Shown in pieces: positions 19,323 to 28,281 of a DNA stretch of 64,000 nt. A model generated the notes under the pieces. It did no database searches. It saw only the letters and a list, made by a program, of their open reading frames with translations, and was not told the origin of the DNA. Position 1 is the stretch's first letter; every line of letters begins with the position of its first letter. Position numbers and translations under genes: made by a program. This DNA is from Saprospiraceae bacterium. Lineage in GTDB: Bacteria > Bacteroidota > Bacteroidia > Chitinophagales > Saprospiraceae. Location of the stretch: NCBI GenBank assembly GCA_028285085.1, contig JANQQI010000111.1:1-64000 (forward strand). The letters are read 5' to 3'.

Positions 19323-20303
19323 TTAGAGATAACGAGGATTATAAATAATCTTAGGCAGTTTCCCCTTGCCAATTGCTTTGTTTAGATTGTAGTTCAACAT
19401 CACCTCGTGCGAGCCTTGGCTCACATTGCTCAATCCGGAAAGCGTTAAATCGTAGGAATAAGCTAAGGTGACTCTCTCGTTTAATTTGTACCCTGCGAGA
19501 AATACAACTGCGTCAGTGCTATTGCTGGTATAACCTCTAAACGAAGCGCCACCAAATATATTGTCGCCGTATTTCAGGATAGCCGAAAATTCCATCTGCG
19601 TCTGTGTTAAATCTGATTTCACCAACACAGAAGGATGTAGCGAGAAGCTTCGGCCAATTTCAAACTGAGTCGCTAAATTAAAAAAATAATTGCGAATGTA
19701 GGTAATATTAACAGATTCGATAGCTTCCAGCCGCGTAGTTGATTGGGACAAATGGCTAACCGCAAGCCCCGCTTCGAAACGCTCATGATGGAAATAGAGT
19801 CCCGCATTGAATACCGGAGCGACCGCACTGACTTTTCCTTGCGGTACAAAATTATCTTGATGATCGATAGTCGGAGGTTCAGCCAGGTACTGGCCATCGG
19901 GAGTTCTAAGCTTTGAGCCATCGAGTGATTTCTGTACAACACCCGCACTTAATCCGACCGAGATCATACTCGTTTTGCTCACAGGCAGAAAATAATTGTA
20001 GGATAGAGACGCCAATGTATTGCGCTCGGCTCCCAATTCATCATTTTCAAGATTTATGCCAATTCCCCCTCCTAAATAATACAACGGCATATGCGCATTC
20101 ACATTTTGAGTGGTTGGCCCACCAACCAAGCCTGACCATTGTCGACGAAATACTCCAGTAACACTTAGCGAATTGTCCAAACCCGCATAGGCAGGATTAA
20201 ATGCGTACTTATTGAGCATATACATACTGTACTGCGGAGCTTGCTGTGCAAGCCCCTGCCCCATGATGAAAAGCACAAAAAGGAGGGTAATGATTTGCTT
20301 CAT
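19323..20303 (-). CDS. PorP/SprF-family type IX secretion outer-membrane protein
   Basis: 326 residues. Signal peptide ending at GQGLAQ, then QAPQYSMYMLNKYAFNPAYAG, the hallmark start of PorP/SprF proteins (Q-Y-S-x-Y-M...N-P-A-Y-A-G). The rest alternates Gly/aromatic/polar residues like an outer-membrane beta-barrel, with GISLSYSYDLTLS-like strands near the end (AYSYDLTLSGLSNVSQGSHEVMLNY). These proteins work with the type IX translocon or serve as surface docking partners for cargo such as SprB. It sits 230 bases upstream of gldK, the conserved order, and 41 bases downstream of the thioredoxin-domain gene. Confidence 0.9.
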   Translation of the reverse strand: MKQIITLLFVLFIMGQGLAQQAPQYSMYMLNKYAFNPAYAGLDNSLSVTGVFRRQWSGLVGGPTTQNVNAHMPLYYLGGGIGINLENDELGAERNTLASLSYNYFLPVSKTSMISVGLSAGVVQKSLDGSKLRTPDGQYLAEPPTIDHQDNFVPQGKVSAVAPVFNAGLYFHHERFEAGLAVSHLSQSTTRLEAIESVNITYIRNYFFNLATQFEIGRSFSLHPSVLVKSDLTQTQMEFSAILKYGDNIFGGASFRGYTSNSTDAVVFLAGYKLNERVTLAYSYDLTLSGLSNVSQGSHEVMLNYNLNKAIGKGKLPKIIYNPRYL

Positions 20304-20344
20304 ATTGGGTGTAGTTTGATGGTCACTCTAAAATAACTACATTT

Positions 20345-22387
20345 TTATTGGACTAATTGCTTAAAATCTTCAATTGTTTTTACGGGTTGCCGACAAGTAT
20401 AATCTTCACAAACAAAAATTCTGGTCTCCTGATGGTCAAAACGCTGTTGCAATAGCGGATAATCTGACGCCTTGGTACTTGCCATCAAAATACTTCCTGG
20501 AAGAAAGTGGCTTCCGACCGAAGAAGCAAGTGCCATTGCCTCTGGACCTGTGACAGCGATTTCGTAGACATTGAAGGTGTAATACAACATCGAACAAGCC
20601 CATTGGCCAAAAGAACTGGGATAGCGTTCCAAAGAATTTTGTAAGCGCAACAACATTTGCCGCCCTTGAGCTTTATACGATTCCTGATCCAAAAGGATGC
20701 CTAAGCGACGGAAATTATCCGCCATGATGGCATTACCAGATGGCGTCGCGTTGTCGTACAATTCTTTGGTACGAACAACAACATCGCTTTGCGCCGAGCC
20801 CGTGAAATAAAATAAACCATCTTTAGGATCGTAAAAAAGCGTCTTCACCTCTTCCAAGTAATGTTCCGCTTTTTCCAGCCATTGGGCATCAAAAGTTACT
20901 TCGTATACATCGAGCATCGCACGAATTAGATAAGCATAATCGTCCAGAAAAGCCCGGTATTGCGCTTGACCGTCTTTGTAAGTGTGCAAAAGCCCCGTAT
21001 CATCGTCCATTTTGAAGGCCTTGAGCAAAGCATCCAAAGCACGCAGGGCACAAGTACGATAGCGATCATCTCCAAGTGCCCGATAAGCTGCTGCGTACGC
21101 ACTAATCATCAACGCATTCCAATCCAGCAGGCTTTTATCATCCAGGCCCGGGCGGATGCGGGAGGCACGAGCTTCGAGCAAAATCGCCCGGCTCCGAGCT
21201 AATACTTTTTCTAATTTAGAAGTTGAGATACCATGCTTCTCTGAAAATTGCTCCAAAAGTTCCGGGCGCCAGAGAATATTTTTGCCTTCCCAATTACCGC
21301 CTTCACTTATATCATAGAAAGCCATAAATAAATCTGCGTCTTCTACCAAGTATCTAACAATTTCTTCTTGGTGCCACACGTAGAACTTTCCTTCCTCGCC
21401 CTCCGAGTCTGCATCGAGAGCCGAAAAGAAAAGGCCTTCAGCTTGGGTCATCTCCCGTTCAATAAAGTCAAGGCTGTGACGGATTACTTCAGCGTAACGG
21501 GCCTCCGGTCGCACCCGATAGACTTCACTCAGCAAGTCGATAAGCAAAGCATTATCGTAAAGCATCTTCTCAAAATGCGGGATCAGCCACGCACGATCCG
21601 TTGCATAACGCGCAAATCCGCCACCCAAATGATCATAAATGCCACCATCCATCATTTTTTGCAGCGAAAGCTGTAAGTGCTCGAAAGCTTCCTCGGAACC
21701 AGTGAAATGATAGTAATGTAAAAGAAATTTTAAGCTCATCGTTTCCGGGAATTTCGGCGCACCGCCAAAACCACCTTCTACTCTGTCGAATCGCTCACGT
21801 AGTTTATAATAGATATTTTCAGCTATCGCTGGCGTAAAAAAAGCAGAGGATTCGGCCCCGTCTACGATATCAGCATTCACGAATTGCTGCCCAGAATTTT
21901 GAATCGCATCAATCAAACGATTGGCTTGGTCTTCTACGACTTCACGCTTCTGCAAGTAGGCGTTATTGAGATTTTGCAACACTTGAAGCCAGGAAGGTCG
22001 ATTGTATGCGGCCTGCGGCGGATAGTATGTTCCTGCATAGAAAGGTCGCCCGTCAGGTAATAAAAAACAATTGAGTGGCCAACCACCACTGCCATTAATT
22101 AATTGACAAGCCGCCATATAAATTTGATCTACATCGGGTCGTTCCTCTCGATCTACCTTTATATTAATGAAGTGTTGATTCATAAAGGCGGCCACGGTTT
22201 CATTTTCAAAGGATTCGCGTTCCATTACGTGGCACCAATGACAAGTCGAGTAGCCAATACTAACGAGGATCGGCTTATTTTCAGCTTTGGCTCTAGCAAA
22301 AGCCTCTTCTTTCCAAGCGTACCAATCTACCGGATTGTGTGCATGCTGAAGAAGATAAGGACTGGTTTCTTGTTGCAATCGATTCAT
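20345..22387 (-). CDS. thioredoxin-domain protein of the YyaL/SPATA20 (DUF255) family
   Basis: 680 residues. The N-terminal DUF255 thioredoxin-like domain (about 1-165) contains HNPVDWYAW and [16 protein letters not shown] with Cys49 and Cys52 as the C-x-x-C pair. The remainder is a six-hairpin (alpha/alpha)6 barrel related to N-acylglucosamine 2-epimerases ([54 protein letters not shown]). The family is widespread and its biochemical role is not established. Cytoplasmic, with no signal peptide. It ends 41 bases before the PorP/SprF gene on the same strand. Full length for the family. Confidence 0.9.
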   Translation of the reverse strand: MNRLQQETSPYLLQHAHNPVDWYAWKEEAFARAKAENKPILVSIGYSTCHWCHVMERESFENETVAAFMNQHFINIKVDREERPDVDQIYMAACQLINGSGGWPLNCFLLPDGRPFYAGTYYPPQAAYNRPSWLQVLQNLNNAYLQKREVVEDQANRLIDAIQNSGQQFVNADIVDGAESSAFFTPAIAENIYYKLRERFDRVEGGFGGAPKFPETMSLKFLLHYYHFTGSEEAFEHLQLSLQKMMDGGIYDHLGGGFARYATDRAWLIPHFEKMLYDNALLIDLLSEVYRVRPEARYAEVIRHSLDFIEREMTQAEGLFFSALDADSEGEEGKFYVWHQEEIVRYLVEDADLFMAFYDISEGGNWEGKNILWRPELLEQFSEKHGISTSKLEKVLARSRAILLEARASRIRPGLDDKSLLDWNALMISAYAAAYRALGDDRYRTCALRALDALLKAFKMDDDTGLLHTYKDGQAQYRAFLDDYAYLIRAMLDVYEVTFDAQWLEKAEHYLEEVKTLFYDPKDGLFYFTGSAQSDVVVRTKELYDNATPSGNAIMADNFRRLGILLDQESYKAQGRQMLLRLQNSLERYPSSFGQWACSMLYYTFNVYEIAVTGPEAMALASSVGSHFLPGSILMASTKASDYPLLQQRFDHQETRIFVCEDYTCRQPVKTIEDFKQLVQ

Positions 22388-22663
22388 TAATGATAATAAT
22401 ACAAGTTGTGATCTATTTATATAAAGAGGCTATTCTGTCAAATTTGTTCTATCCAATCAAAAAATTTCAGTAAAATCTGCCTCAAATCTTCTCATTCAAT
22501 CGCAACTGGGGTTAATAATTATTTTAAACAGTGAATAGTTCTGTACTAGACGAGTAGAACGTCAACTTTCAATTCTCCTTTTCTGCTCTTTCTTAAAAAT
22601 CATCTTTTCATCAAAATGATCAGCTGCTGCAAGCGATATGAATCAATGGCGAAAAAGCCTTTC

Positions 22664-23428
22664 CTACAGATTAATTTTTAATCCATCATGCGCTAATGAG
22701 ATATGGCTAGGTAATTCCTCTTCAATATCTCTGGACAGGCCCATTCGATGACTCATGTGCGTAAGAAAAGCTTTTCGTGGTTGCACACGTTCTATAAAGG
22801 CAATAGCTTCATCTAAATTAAAATGCGAATGATGTGGCTCGCGATGTAGGGCATTTACAACTAATACCTCTGCTCCCCGAATTAATGCAACCGTTTCCTC
22901 GGAAACTGTCTTCGCATCCGTGATATACACAAAATCTCCAAATCGAAATCCCAGTACAGGCATTTTTCCGTGTAAAAACTGAAAGGGAAAAACCTGAGTG
23001 TGTTTGACCTTAAAAGGTTGCTCGGCACTAATCGGCTTCAAAAGAAATCTGGGTGCCCCAGGATAAGGATTAATGTCAAAGGCGTAGGCAAATCGCATGC
23101 GCAGCTCTTTAGCTACGCGCTCGGCACAATAAATGGGCATATCCTCGCCAGACTTGAAATTGAACGGCCGGACATCATCCAAACCAATGATATGGTCATT
23201 GTGTTCATGAGTCAACAAGATGGCATCCAAATGCTGCACCTGATTGTTGAGCATTTGTTGTCGAAAATCCGGGCCAGCATCCACACCAATATTCACATCA
23301 TCGATGGTCACCAAGATGGAAGTACGCAGACGTTTATCACGAGGATCGGTGGATCGGCAAACTTCACAGTCACAACCAATGACCGGAATACCCTGAGAGG
23401 TGCCTGTTCCAAGAAATGTAATTTGCAA
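22664..23428 (-). CDS. MBL-fold metallo-hydrolase (PhnP/cyclic phosphodiesterase-like)
   Basis: 254 residues. The metallo-beta-lactamase motif is complete: His74, His76, Asp78 and His79 in LLTHEHNDHIIGLD, with further ligands in VYITDAKT and FLTHMSHRMG. The start MQITFLGTGTSQGIPVIGCDC carries the extra zinc-binding Cys19, Cys21 and Cys24 typical of the PhnP/lipB-associated branch. The likely activity is a phosphodiesterase, substrate unknown. No phn genes are nearby. It begins 8 bases after the stop of the small upstream gene (23437-23727), so they are probably translated from one message. Confidence 0.87.
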   Translation of the reverse strand: MQITFLGTGTSQGIPVIGCDCEVCRSTDPRDKRLRTSILVTIDDVNIGVDAGPDFRQQMLNNQVQHLDAILLTHEHNDHIIGLDDVRPFNFKSGEDMPIYCAERVAKELRMRFAYAFDINPYPGAPRFLLKPISAEQPFKVKHTQVFPFQFLHGKMPVLGFRFGDFVYITDAKTVSEETVALIRGAEVLVVNALHREPHHSHFNLDEAIAFIERVQPRKAFLTHMSHRMGLSRDIEEELPSHISLAHDGLKINL

Positions 23429-23436
23429 GGGGAGTA

Positions 23437-23727
23437 TTAGTTTTCGGATTCTTCAGATTCTGGTTCGAGTTGTTTTTGTAGTTTTTGATAAAATGCCAGC
23501 GTCTTTTCTTCAAACAAAGATTCATCGACATCGATTGAATTTAAGACATCCAGCAGACAATTAATCCGGGCTTCCGTATCGAAAAACTTATTTACCACCG
23601 CTATTTTTCGATTCTCCACAATACAATAGCCTGACTTGAAGTTCCCTTTTTCGTAACGAATAGTATACCCCAGTTCTTCAAGGAGACCTTCTAGTTTCTT
23701 AAGACTGTGCTTTGTATATTTGAACAT
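23437..23727 (-). CDS. small conserved hypothetical protein
   Basis: 96 residues, cytoplasmic, starting MFKYTKHSLKKLEGLLEELG. It contains a short amphipathic helix, a beta-hairpin-like segment (YTIRYEKGNFKSGYCIVENRKIAVV) and a Glu-rich tail. It lies directly upstream of the MBL hydrolase gene on the same strand. I do not recognise a named family, but the length, good codon use and tight spacing support a real gene. Its sequence resembles small proteins seen in many Bacteroidota genomes without assigned function. Confidence 0.75.
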   Translation of the reverse strand: MFKYTKHSLKKLEGLLEELGYTIRYEKGNFKSGYCIVENRKIAVVNKFFDTEARINCLLDVLNSIDVDESLFEEKTLAFYQKLQKQLEPESEESEN

Positions 23728-23872
23728 ATCGTATTGAAATTAGGTAATAAGTAAGAGCATTTGTGAAATTTCACGACTCAACTTGGAAAATATCTTTTCA
23801 AGATAAAAAAGAAATTTACACCTACTCTAATGTATCTTCGCGTTCACGCGTCACACAAATATCGTAAAATTA

Positions 23873-24526
23873 ATGGATCGAAATTCTATGTTGACAAAGT
23901 ATTATTGGTGCCTTTTGCTCTTGTGTTTTGGACTCTCAAATGATGCCGCTGCACAGCGCTTCGGCGCGGGAGTCATTGTCGGCTTGACCGGATCTCAAAT
24001 TAATGGAGATCAAGTAGCTGGATTTGATAAACTGGGCTTTACGGCCGGTCTACGTGGAGTCGTCTACGTTAGCGATCGTATTGATGTCAGTACGGAACTA
24101 CTCTACAGCCAACGCGGTAGCCAATCCGAACTGATTCAAGGTAATACCGTCGCCTTCCCCTTCAAAATCAGCACCAACTACATTGAAGTGCCCGTGCTTT
24201 TCAATATTCAGGATTGGCTCGATACGGAAACCGAGGAATTCTACAAATTACATTTCCACGCCGGTTTTTCTTATGGCCGCCTTATTAACAGCAGCGTCGA
24301 AGACGAATCCAATGTGTCTCCTCTGGTGCGCCTACAGGATCTTTTCAATAAGAATGATTATAGCTGGATTGCCGGTGCGACTTTTTATCTCAACAAACAT
24401 CTAGGGTTTACCGGTCGTTACACACGCTCCATCAACTTATTGTATCGCAATAGTCCCGACAGTCCGATTAATGCACGTTCATTACGAGGATTTTTCCTGA
24501 CTTTCCAGGTGCTGTATATGTTCTAA
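23873..24526 (+). CDS. outer-membrane beta-barrel protein (porin/PorT-like)
   Basis: About 217 residues. The signal peptide is best read from the in-frame ATG at 23888 (MLTKYYWCLLLLCFGLSNDAAAQ); the ATG at 23873 adds five residues. The mature part, RFGAGVIVGLTGSQINGDQVAGFDKLGFTAG in pieces, is typical of small eight-stranded barrels (GxxxGLxxSQxxGDxxxGFxKxG). It ends in an aromatic residue (LTFQVLYMF), as outer-membrane barrels do. Related proteins include PorT/OMP_b-brl_2. No functional assignment beyond that is supported. It starts a plus-strand run with the lipoprotein and Ppx/GppA genes. Confidence 0.82.
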   Translation: MDRNSMLTKYYWCLLLLCFGLSNDAAAQRFGAGVIVGLTGSQINGDQVAGFDKLGFTAGLRGVVYVSDRIDVSTELLYSQRGSQSELIQGNTVAFPFKISTNYIEVPVLFNIQDWLDTETEEFYKLHFHAGFSYGRLINSSVEDESNVSPLVRLQDLFNKNDYSWIAGATFYLNKHLGFTGRYTRSINLLYRNSPDSPINARSLRGFFLTFQVLYMF

Positions 24527-24587
24527 AATCGACTATCGTGTAGTACAAAAAGCATAATGGCTATTCCGATTGTTCTAAAACGAAACT

Positions 24588-25121
24588 ATGTACAACCACT
24601 CGACTCGACTCATTTTGATCCTTTGTTCGATGCTCTTCCTGGCTTGCCAAGCATCAACCAGTGAAGGTGATGGAAATCAAAACACACCCTCTGCCGAGAC
24701 GCCAGCTGCATCTGTAGAAAAGGCCCCCAGTGCTGAAAATGCAGAAATCTATCTTCCTAGCATACCTATCCCGGAAATTCAAAAACTGTGGAATGATTGC
24801 AATCAGGTTGATTATCTGTTTCATTCTCTACCGATTAGTACCAGTTTGGACAACAACCCTTCGGTACGTGTCCATCTCCGACATATCTCCGAAACACCGG
24901 TTCCGCTATTTGCCAAAGAACGCTGCGGTAACCCTATCGGCCGGATTTTCTATAAACAAGATGGCTCTGATTTAATGGAAGCAGATATGTACTACTCTCA
25001 AGGCTGCACTTATTATGTCTTTCTCCACAAAGGAAAAGCAGTCTATTCTAATCTGATGACCCCCGAAGGATTGGAATTCTTTAATCAGCTTTTCGCTTCC
25101 GTGCAAAACCAAACCAATTAA
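24588..25121 (+). CDS. lipoprotein of unknown function
   Basis: 177 residues with signal MYNHSTRLILILCSMLFLAC, lipobox LFLAC, followed by a low-complexity linker rich in Ser, Ala, Pro and Glu (about 22-60). The globular part (about 65-177) has four cysteines (WNDCNQVDYLF, KERCGNPIGRIF, YSQGCTYYVF and the lipid-linked one). Three are in the mature domain, so an intramolecular disulfide is possible. It stops 3 bases before the Ppx/GppA start, suggesting translational coupling. No family recognised. Confidence 0.75.
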   Translation: MYNHSTRLILILCSMLFLACQASTSEGDGNQNTPSAETPAASVEKAPSAENAEIYLPSIPIPEIQKLWNDCNQVDYLFHSLPISTSLDNNPSVRVHLRHISETPVPLFAKERCGNPIGRIFYKQDGSDLMEADMYYSQGCTYYVFLHKGKAVYSNLMTPEGLEFFNQLFASVQNQTN

Positions 25122-25124
25122 TTA

Positions 25125-26033
25125 ATGAGATCACGCTACGGAGTTATTGATCTGGGCACCAATACTTTTCATTTATTGGTTGCCGAGCAGCAAGCCGATG
25201 GGCGATTGAAAACGCTTCACCGGCAACGCATCTTTGTAGCCTTAGCAGAGGATGGTATTGAGGCCATTGGCGATGCCCCTTATGCCCGAGGGTTAGCCGC
25301 CTTGCAGGAATTCCGTAAAATACTAGATGATCTGGCGGTCAAACAAGTGCGGGCATTCGGCACCGCGGCGCTGCGCACCGCTAGTAACGGTCCTGAATTT
25401 GTTATAACGGTCGAAAACCAGCTCGGTATCCAGATTCAGCTCATCCCCGGCAACGAAGAAGCCCGACTCATTCATCTAGGTGTTGCTCAGGCTGTGCCTT
25501 TTGATCAGGATTATAGCTTGATCATGGATATTGGCGGCGGCAGTGTGGAATTCATCATCGCTAATCAAAAGGGGGTTGTTTGGTCACAGAGTTTTCCTAT
25601 CGGCGTCGCCGTTTTATTCCAAAAGTTTCATCACCAAGATCCAATCGCCACCAACGAAGTGGACCAGCTAATCGCTTTTCTGCATTCGGAGCTAGCCCCT
25701 TTGTTAGACGTTTTAAAGCAGTATCCCGCAAAAGTACTGATTGGTGCTTCAGGAACCTTCGACGTTTTAGAAAATTTGCTGGCTAGCCAGCGTCATTCCG
25801 ATATTTATAGCTCCTTTGAGGTTGCTCAATTTGATCCATTTTACCAACGCTTCCTCTTTAGCACCCTCGCCGAAAGACTTCGAACAGAGGGCATCCCCGA
25901 TAGCCGAGCGGAATTACTGGTCGTTGCCCTGGTTCTCATCCACTTCGTACTCAAGGCCACCTCGATTCAGCAAGTCGCCGTATCAGCCTACGCAATGAAA
26001 GAAGGTATTCTACAAGAAATGGTAGAAGCCTAA
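25125..26033 (+). CDS. Ppx/GppA-family phosphatase
   Basis: 302 residues, one ASKHA-fold Ppx/GppA domain. Phosphate-binding loops are visible: VIDLGTNTFHLLVAE near the start and MDIGGGSVEFIIA about residue 135, and GTAALRTASNG is also typical. The family hydrolyses polyphosphate or (p)ppGpp. At this length it lacks the C-terminal HD domain of enterobacterial Ppx, so the specificity is open. It follows the lipoprotein gene by 3 bases and precedes the permease-DtxR fusion by 164 bases, which has its own promoter. Confidence 0.88.
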   Translation: MRSRYGVIDLGTNTFHLLVAEQQADGRLKTLHRQRIFVALAEDGIEAIGDAPYARGLAALQEFRKILDDLAVKQVRAFGTAALRTASNGPEFVITVENQLGIQIQLIPGNEEARLIHLGVAQAVPFDQDYSLIMDIGGGSVEFIIANQKGVVWSQSFPIGVAVLFQKFHHQDPIATNEVDQLIAFLHSELAPLLDVLKQYPAKVLIGASGTFDVLENLLASQRHSDIYSSFEVAQFDPFYQRFLFSTLAERLRTEGIPDSRAELLVVALVLIHFVLKATSIQQVAVSAYAMKEGILQEMVEA

Positions 26034-26120
26034 ATTCCTCATACATTTTCTTAGAATTGGCTAGACTATAGGATAGACACCTAATTCCTAAGTCAAGAAT
26101 ATTTTAACTCGCTTGCACTA

Positions 26121-26146
26121 AATATTTAGATTAGTCTAAAAATATT
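26121..26146. promoter_or_regulatory. DtxR-type operator candidate upstream of the permease-regulator fusion
   Basis: Core TTTAGATTAGTCTAAA (26125-26140) is an inverted repeat (TTTAGA-N4-TCTAAA). It differs from the DtxR/MntR-type box TTTAGGTTAGCCTAAA at one symmetric pair of positions. The arms extend imperfectly to 26121 and 26146. It ends 2-8 bases upstream of the -33 box. Confidence 0.6.
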
Positions 26147-26147
26147 T

Positions 26148-26178
26148 TTTGGACATTGGAATTCATTTATTACATTTG
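26148..26178 (+). promoter_or_regulatory. promoter of the metal permease-DtxR fusion gene
   Basis: TTTG (26148-26151), exactly 19 bases, then TACATTTG (26171-26178): a full match to the Bacteroidota consensus. Transcription would begin about 13 bases before the ATG at 26198. Confidence 0.8.
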
Positions 26179-26197
26179 TAAAAATGGATTGTAAAAT

Positions 26198-27688
26198 ATG
26201 TTAGAGTACTTACAAACCTATCTGGCCGAAGAATGGGCCATCCGTGCCTTAATCGCCTCTTCTCTGGTAGGCATTATGTGCGGTGTCTTGGGCTGTTTTA
26301 TTGTATTACGCAATATGGCACTTATTGGCGATGCGCTCTCACATGCCATTTTACCTGGTGTAGTTGGCGCTTACGTCCTGGTTGGGATTAGTGCGTTGGG
26401 ATTATTCTTTGGAGCGGTCATCGCCGGCCTAGTCACTGCGGTAGGGATTACCTGGATTCAGCAAAATATACAAACCAAAAATGATGCGGCCATTGGTATC
26501 GTCTTTACCGCGATGTTCTCCATTGGGGTCATGTGGATTTCGGCGATTAGCCATCAAGGAGGACATTTAGAGCTCGATCACTTCCTCTTTGGCCGCGTAC
26601 TTGGCATCGGTAATGATGATCTCTATCTTACAGCGGCCATCACGGCTTATGTAATTCTCAGCATTGTCGTCTTTTATCGCTATCTATTTGTAGCGACTTT
26701 CCAACCGGTAATTGCACAAACGATGGGGATTTCAGTGAAGATACTTCACTATTTTTTGATGCTATTGTTGTCTTTTGCAGTAGTTGCTTCCCTGCGCACG
26801 GTAGGCGTTATCTTGGTCGTCTCTATGCTAATCACGCCGGCAGCGACGGCACTTCTATTGTCTAATCGCCTACGGGTAGTGCTCTTCATTTCTGCGATTG
26901 TTGGTCTCCTTTCGGCGGTACTTGGCCTATTGCTTTCTTTCATTCTCGATACAACTCCGGGACCTGCTATGGCAGTAACGGCCACGGCCTTTTATTTGCT
27001 GGCCGCCTTGTTCTCGCCGACAAAGGGCTTAGTATTTCGTTATTTCCGGAAGTTACGCATGCAAAGTAAAATCGAACGAGAAGATATCCTCAAGCAATCT
27101 TTGCGGCTACGTGAAAAAGGTAAACTTAGTATCTCAGAATTGAAGCAACGTCTGGGATTTAGTCTAAGCAAACTCAACCGGCATTTGACTAGATTACAAA
27201 GCCAAAATTTACTCAGTCGACAGGGGGATCAGTTAACCATTCACCAAACCGGCATCGATGAAGCTAAACGGCTGGTACGGGCTCACCGTTTGTGGGAAAC
27301 CTATCTGGTACAACAAATGGGATTGACCGAAGAACAGATTCACGAGGAAGCGGAAAAGTTTGAACATCTACTAACGGAGGACTTGCTGGATGAAGTGGAT
27401 GAAACCCTCGGCTTTCCAACCACTGACCCTCATGGTTCACCTATTCCGGCCAAAAAAGGAATTCCGATTTTTCCGTTGATCAAAATGGAAGATCAACAGG
27501 CCGGCAGCATCGCCCAAGAGCAGGTGGATGAGCACATCAGCGCACAACTCTGGCAAATGGGGCTATTGCCTGGTACAGAGTTCAAAATTAATCGCAGGGA
27601 TCAAAACTTTGTGGAGCTAGGAATGCCGAATAAACAAATACAAGTTCCCAAAGCCCTCGCACGCAAAATCAATATTATTACAACCTAA
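26198..27688 (+). CDS. metal ABC transporter permease fused to a DtxR/MntR-type regulator (YtgCR-like)
   Basis: 496 residues. Residues 1-280 form an ABC-3 type permease with about eight spans (GVLGCFIVLRNMALIGDALSHAILPG is the family start; DAAIGIVFTAMFSIGVM follows), as in ZnuB, TroC and MntB. Residues 290-350 are a winged helix (KLSISELKQRLGFSLSKLNRHL). Residues 355-420 match the DtxR metal-binding/dimerisation domain, with His363 (RAHRLWE), the HEEAEKFEH stretch (His390) and DPHGSPIP. Residues 425-496 resemble the FeoA-like SH3 domain (LWQMGLLPGTEFKI). The same fusion is known from chlamydial YtgCR, where the regulator is released by proteolysis. No ATPase or binding-protein gene is adjacent. 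Its stop overlaps the convergent rbfA stop by 4 bases. Confidence 0.9.
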   Translation: MLEYLQTYLAEEWAIRALIASSLVGIMCGVLGCFIVLRNMALIGDALSHAILPGVVGAYVLVGISALGLFFGAVIAGLVTAVGITWIQQNIQTKNDAAIGIVFTAMFSIGVMWISAISHQGGHLELDHFLFGRVLGIGNDDLYLTAAITAYVILSIVVFYRYLFVATFQPVIAQTMGISVKILHYFLMLLLSFAVVASLRTVGVILVVSMLITPAATALLLSNRLRVVLFISAIVGLLSAVLGLLLSFILDTTPGPAMAVTATAFYLLAALFSPTKGLVFRYFRKLRMQSKIEREDILKQSLRLREKGKLSISELKQRLGFSLSKLNRHLTRLQSQNLLSRQGDQLTIHQTGIDEAKRLVRAHRLWETYLVQQMGLTEEQIHEEAEKFEHLLTEDLLDEVDETLGFPTTDPHGSPIPAKKGIPIFPLIKMEDQQAGSIAQEQVDEHISAQLWQMGLLPGTEFKINRRDQNFVELGMPNKQIQVPKALARKINIITT

Positions 27689-28074
27689 CCCTCTCCGTTC
27701 TCAGCGTCATCTCCAAGTTGATTCTCGGATTCCAGCCGATCAAACAGGGCATTGAGTCGATACATTTCGTCGAGGGTATCGTCCAGATAAAACTGGATAT
27801 CGGGGATTCGGCGCATATGCCGACGCACGCGTTGTGCAAAGATTTGCTTGAGATGATGCTGCATTTCTTCCATTTGCAGCATTACTGCTTGTTTATTTTC
27901 GGTATTGTATACGCTCAAATAAATTTTGGCCAAACTCAAATCCGGCGTCATCTTCACGGAGGTTACCGTTACGAGGGCTTCGTGACCGTAGATATAACCA
28001 CCTTCCTGCTGTAGCAACGCACCAAAGTTTCGCTTTACTAACTCTGCAATCTGTCGCTGTCGCTTACTTTCCAT
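27685..28074 (-). CDS. rbfA: ribosome-binding factor A
   Basis: 129 residues with one KH-like RbfA domain. It starts MESKRQRQIAELVKRNFGALL, with VTVTSVKMTPDLSLAKIYLSVY and RRIPDIQFYLDDTLDEMYRLNALFDRL in the expected order; the last is the conserved C-terminal helix region. RbfA acts in late 30S maturation on 16S rRNA. The acidic tail (GDDAENGEG) is an extension. Divergent from recG with a 207-base gap, and overlapping the stop of the convergent permease-DtxR gene by 4 bases. Length and motifs are normal. Confidence 0.93.
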   Translation of the reverse strand: MESKRQRQIAELVKRNFGALLQQEGGYIYGHEALVTVTSVKMTPDLSLAKIYLSVYNTENKQAVMLQMEEMQHHLKQIFAQRVRRHMRRIPDIQFYLDDTLDEMYRLNALFDRLESENQLGDDAENGEG

Positions 28075-28098
28075 CGTCTAATGATTTAATTTCTTTAA

Positions 28099-28176
28099 CA
28101 AAGATAGAAAAATGCCGGGCTTCTGAATTGGCCGGTGCTAAACTTAACCGATAAGCGCGGACATTTGTTACATTTG
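28099..28176. promoter_or_regulatory. divergent -7 elements between rbfA and recG
   Basis: TATCTTTG on the minus strand (28106-28099) faces rbfA, 24 bases before its start. TACATTTG on the plus strand (28169-28176) faces recG. Both match TAnnTTTG, but neither has a TTTG at N19, so the -33 parts are unsupported. Confidence 0.35.
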
Positions 28177-28281
28177 TAGCTGCCATACTAAGCATCTCTT
28201 TGTGGAATTTCGTATTTCTATGCTAAGCGGAATTCCTAAAGAACGGTTCAAGAAAAGCAGCGGGTACAAAACAATCTGATA

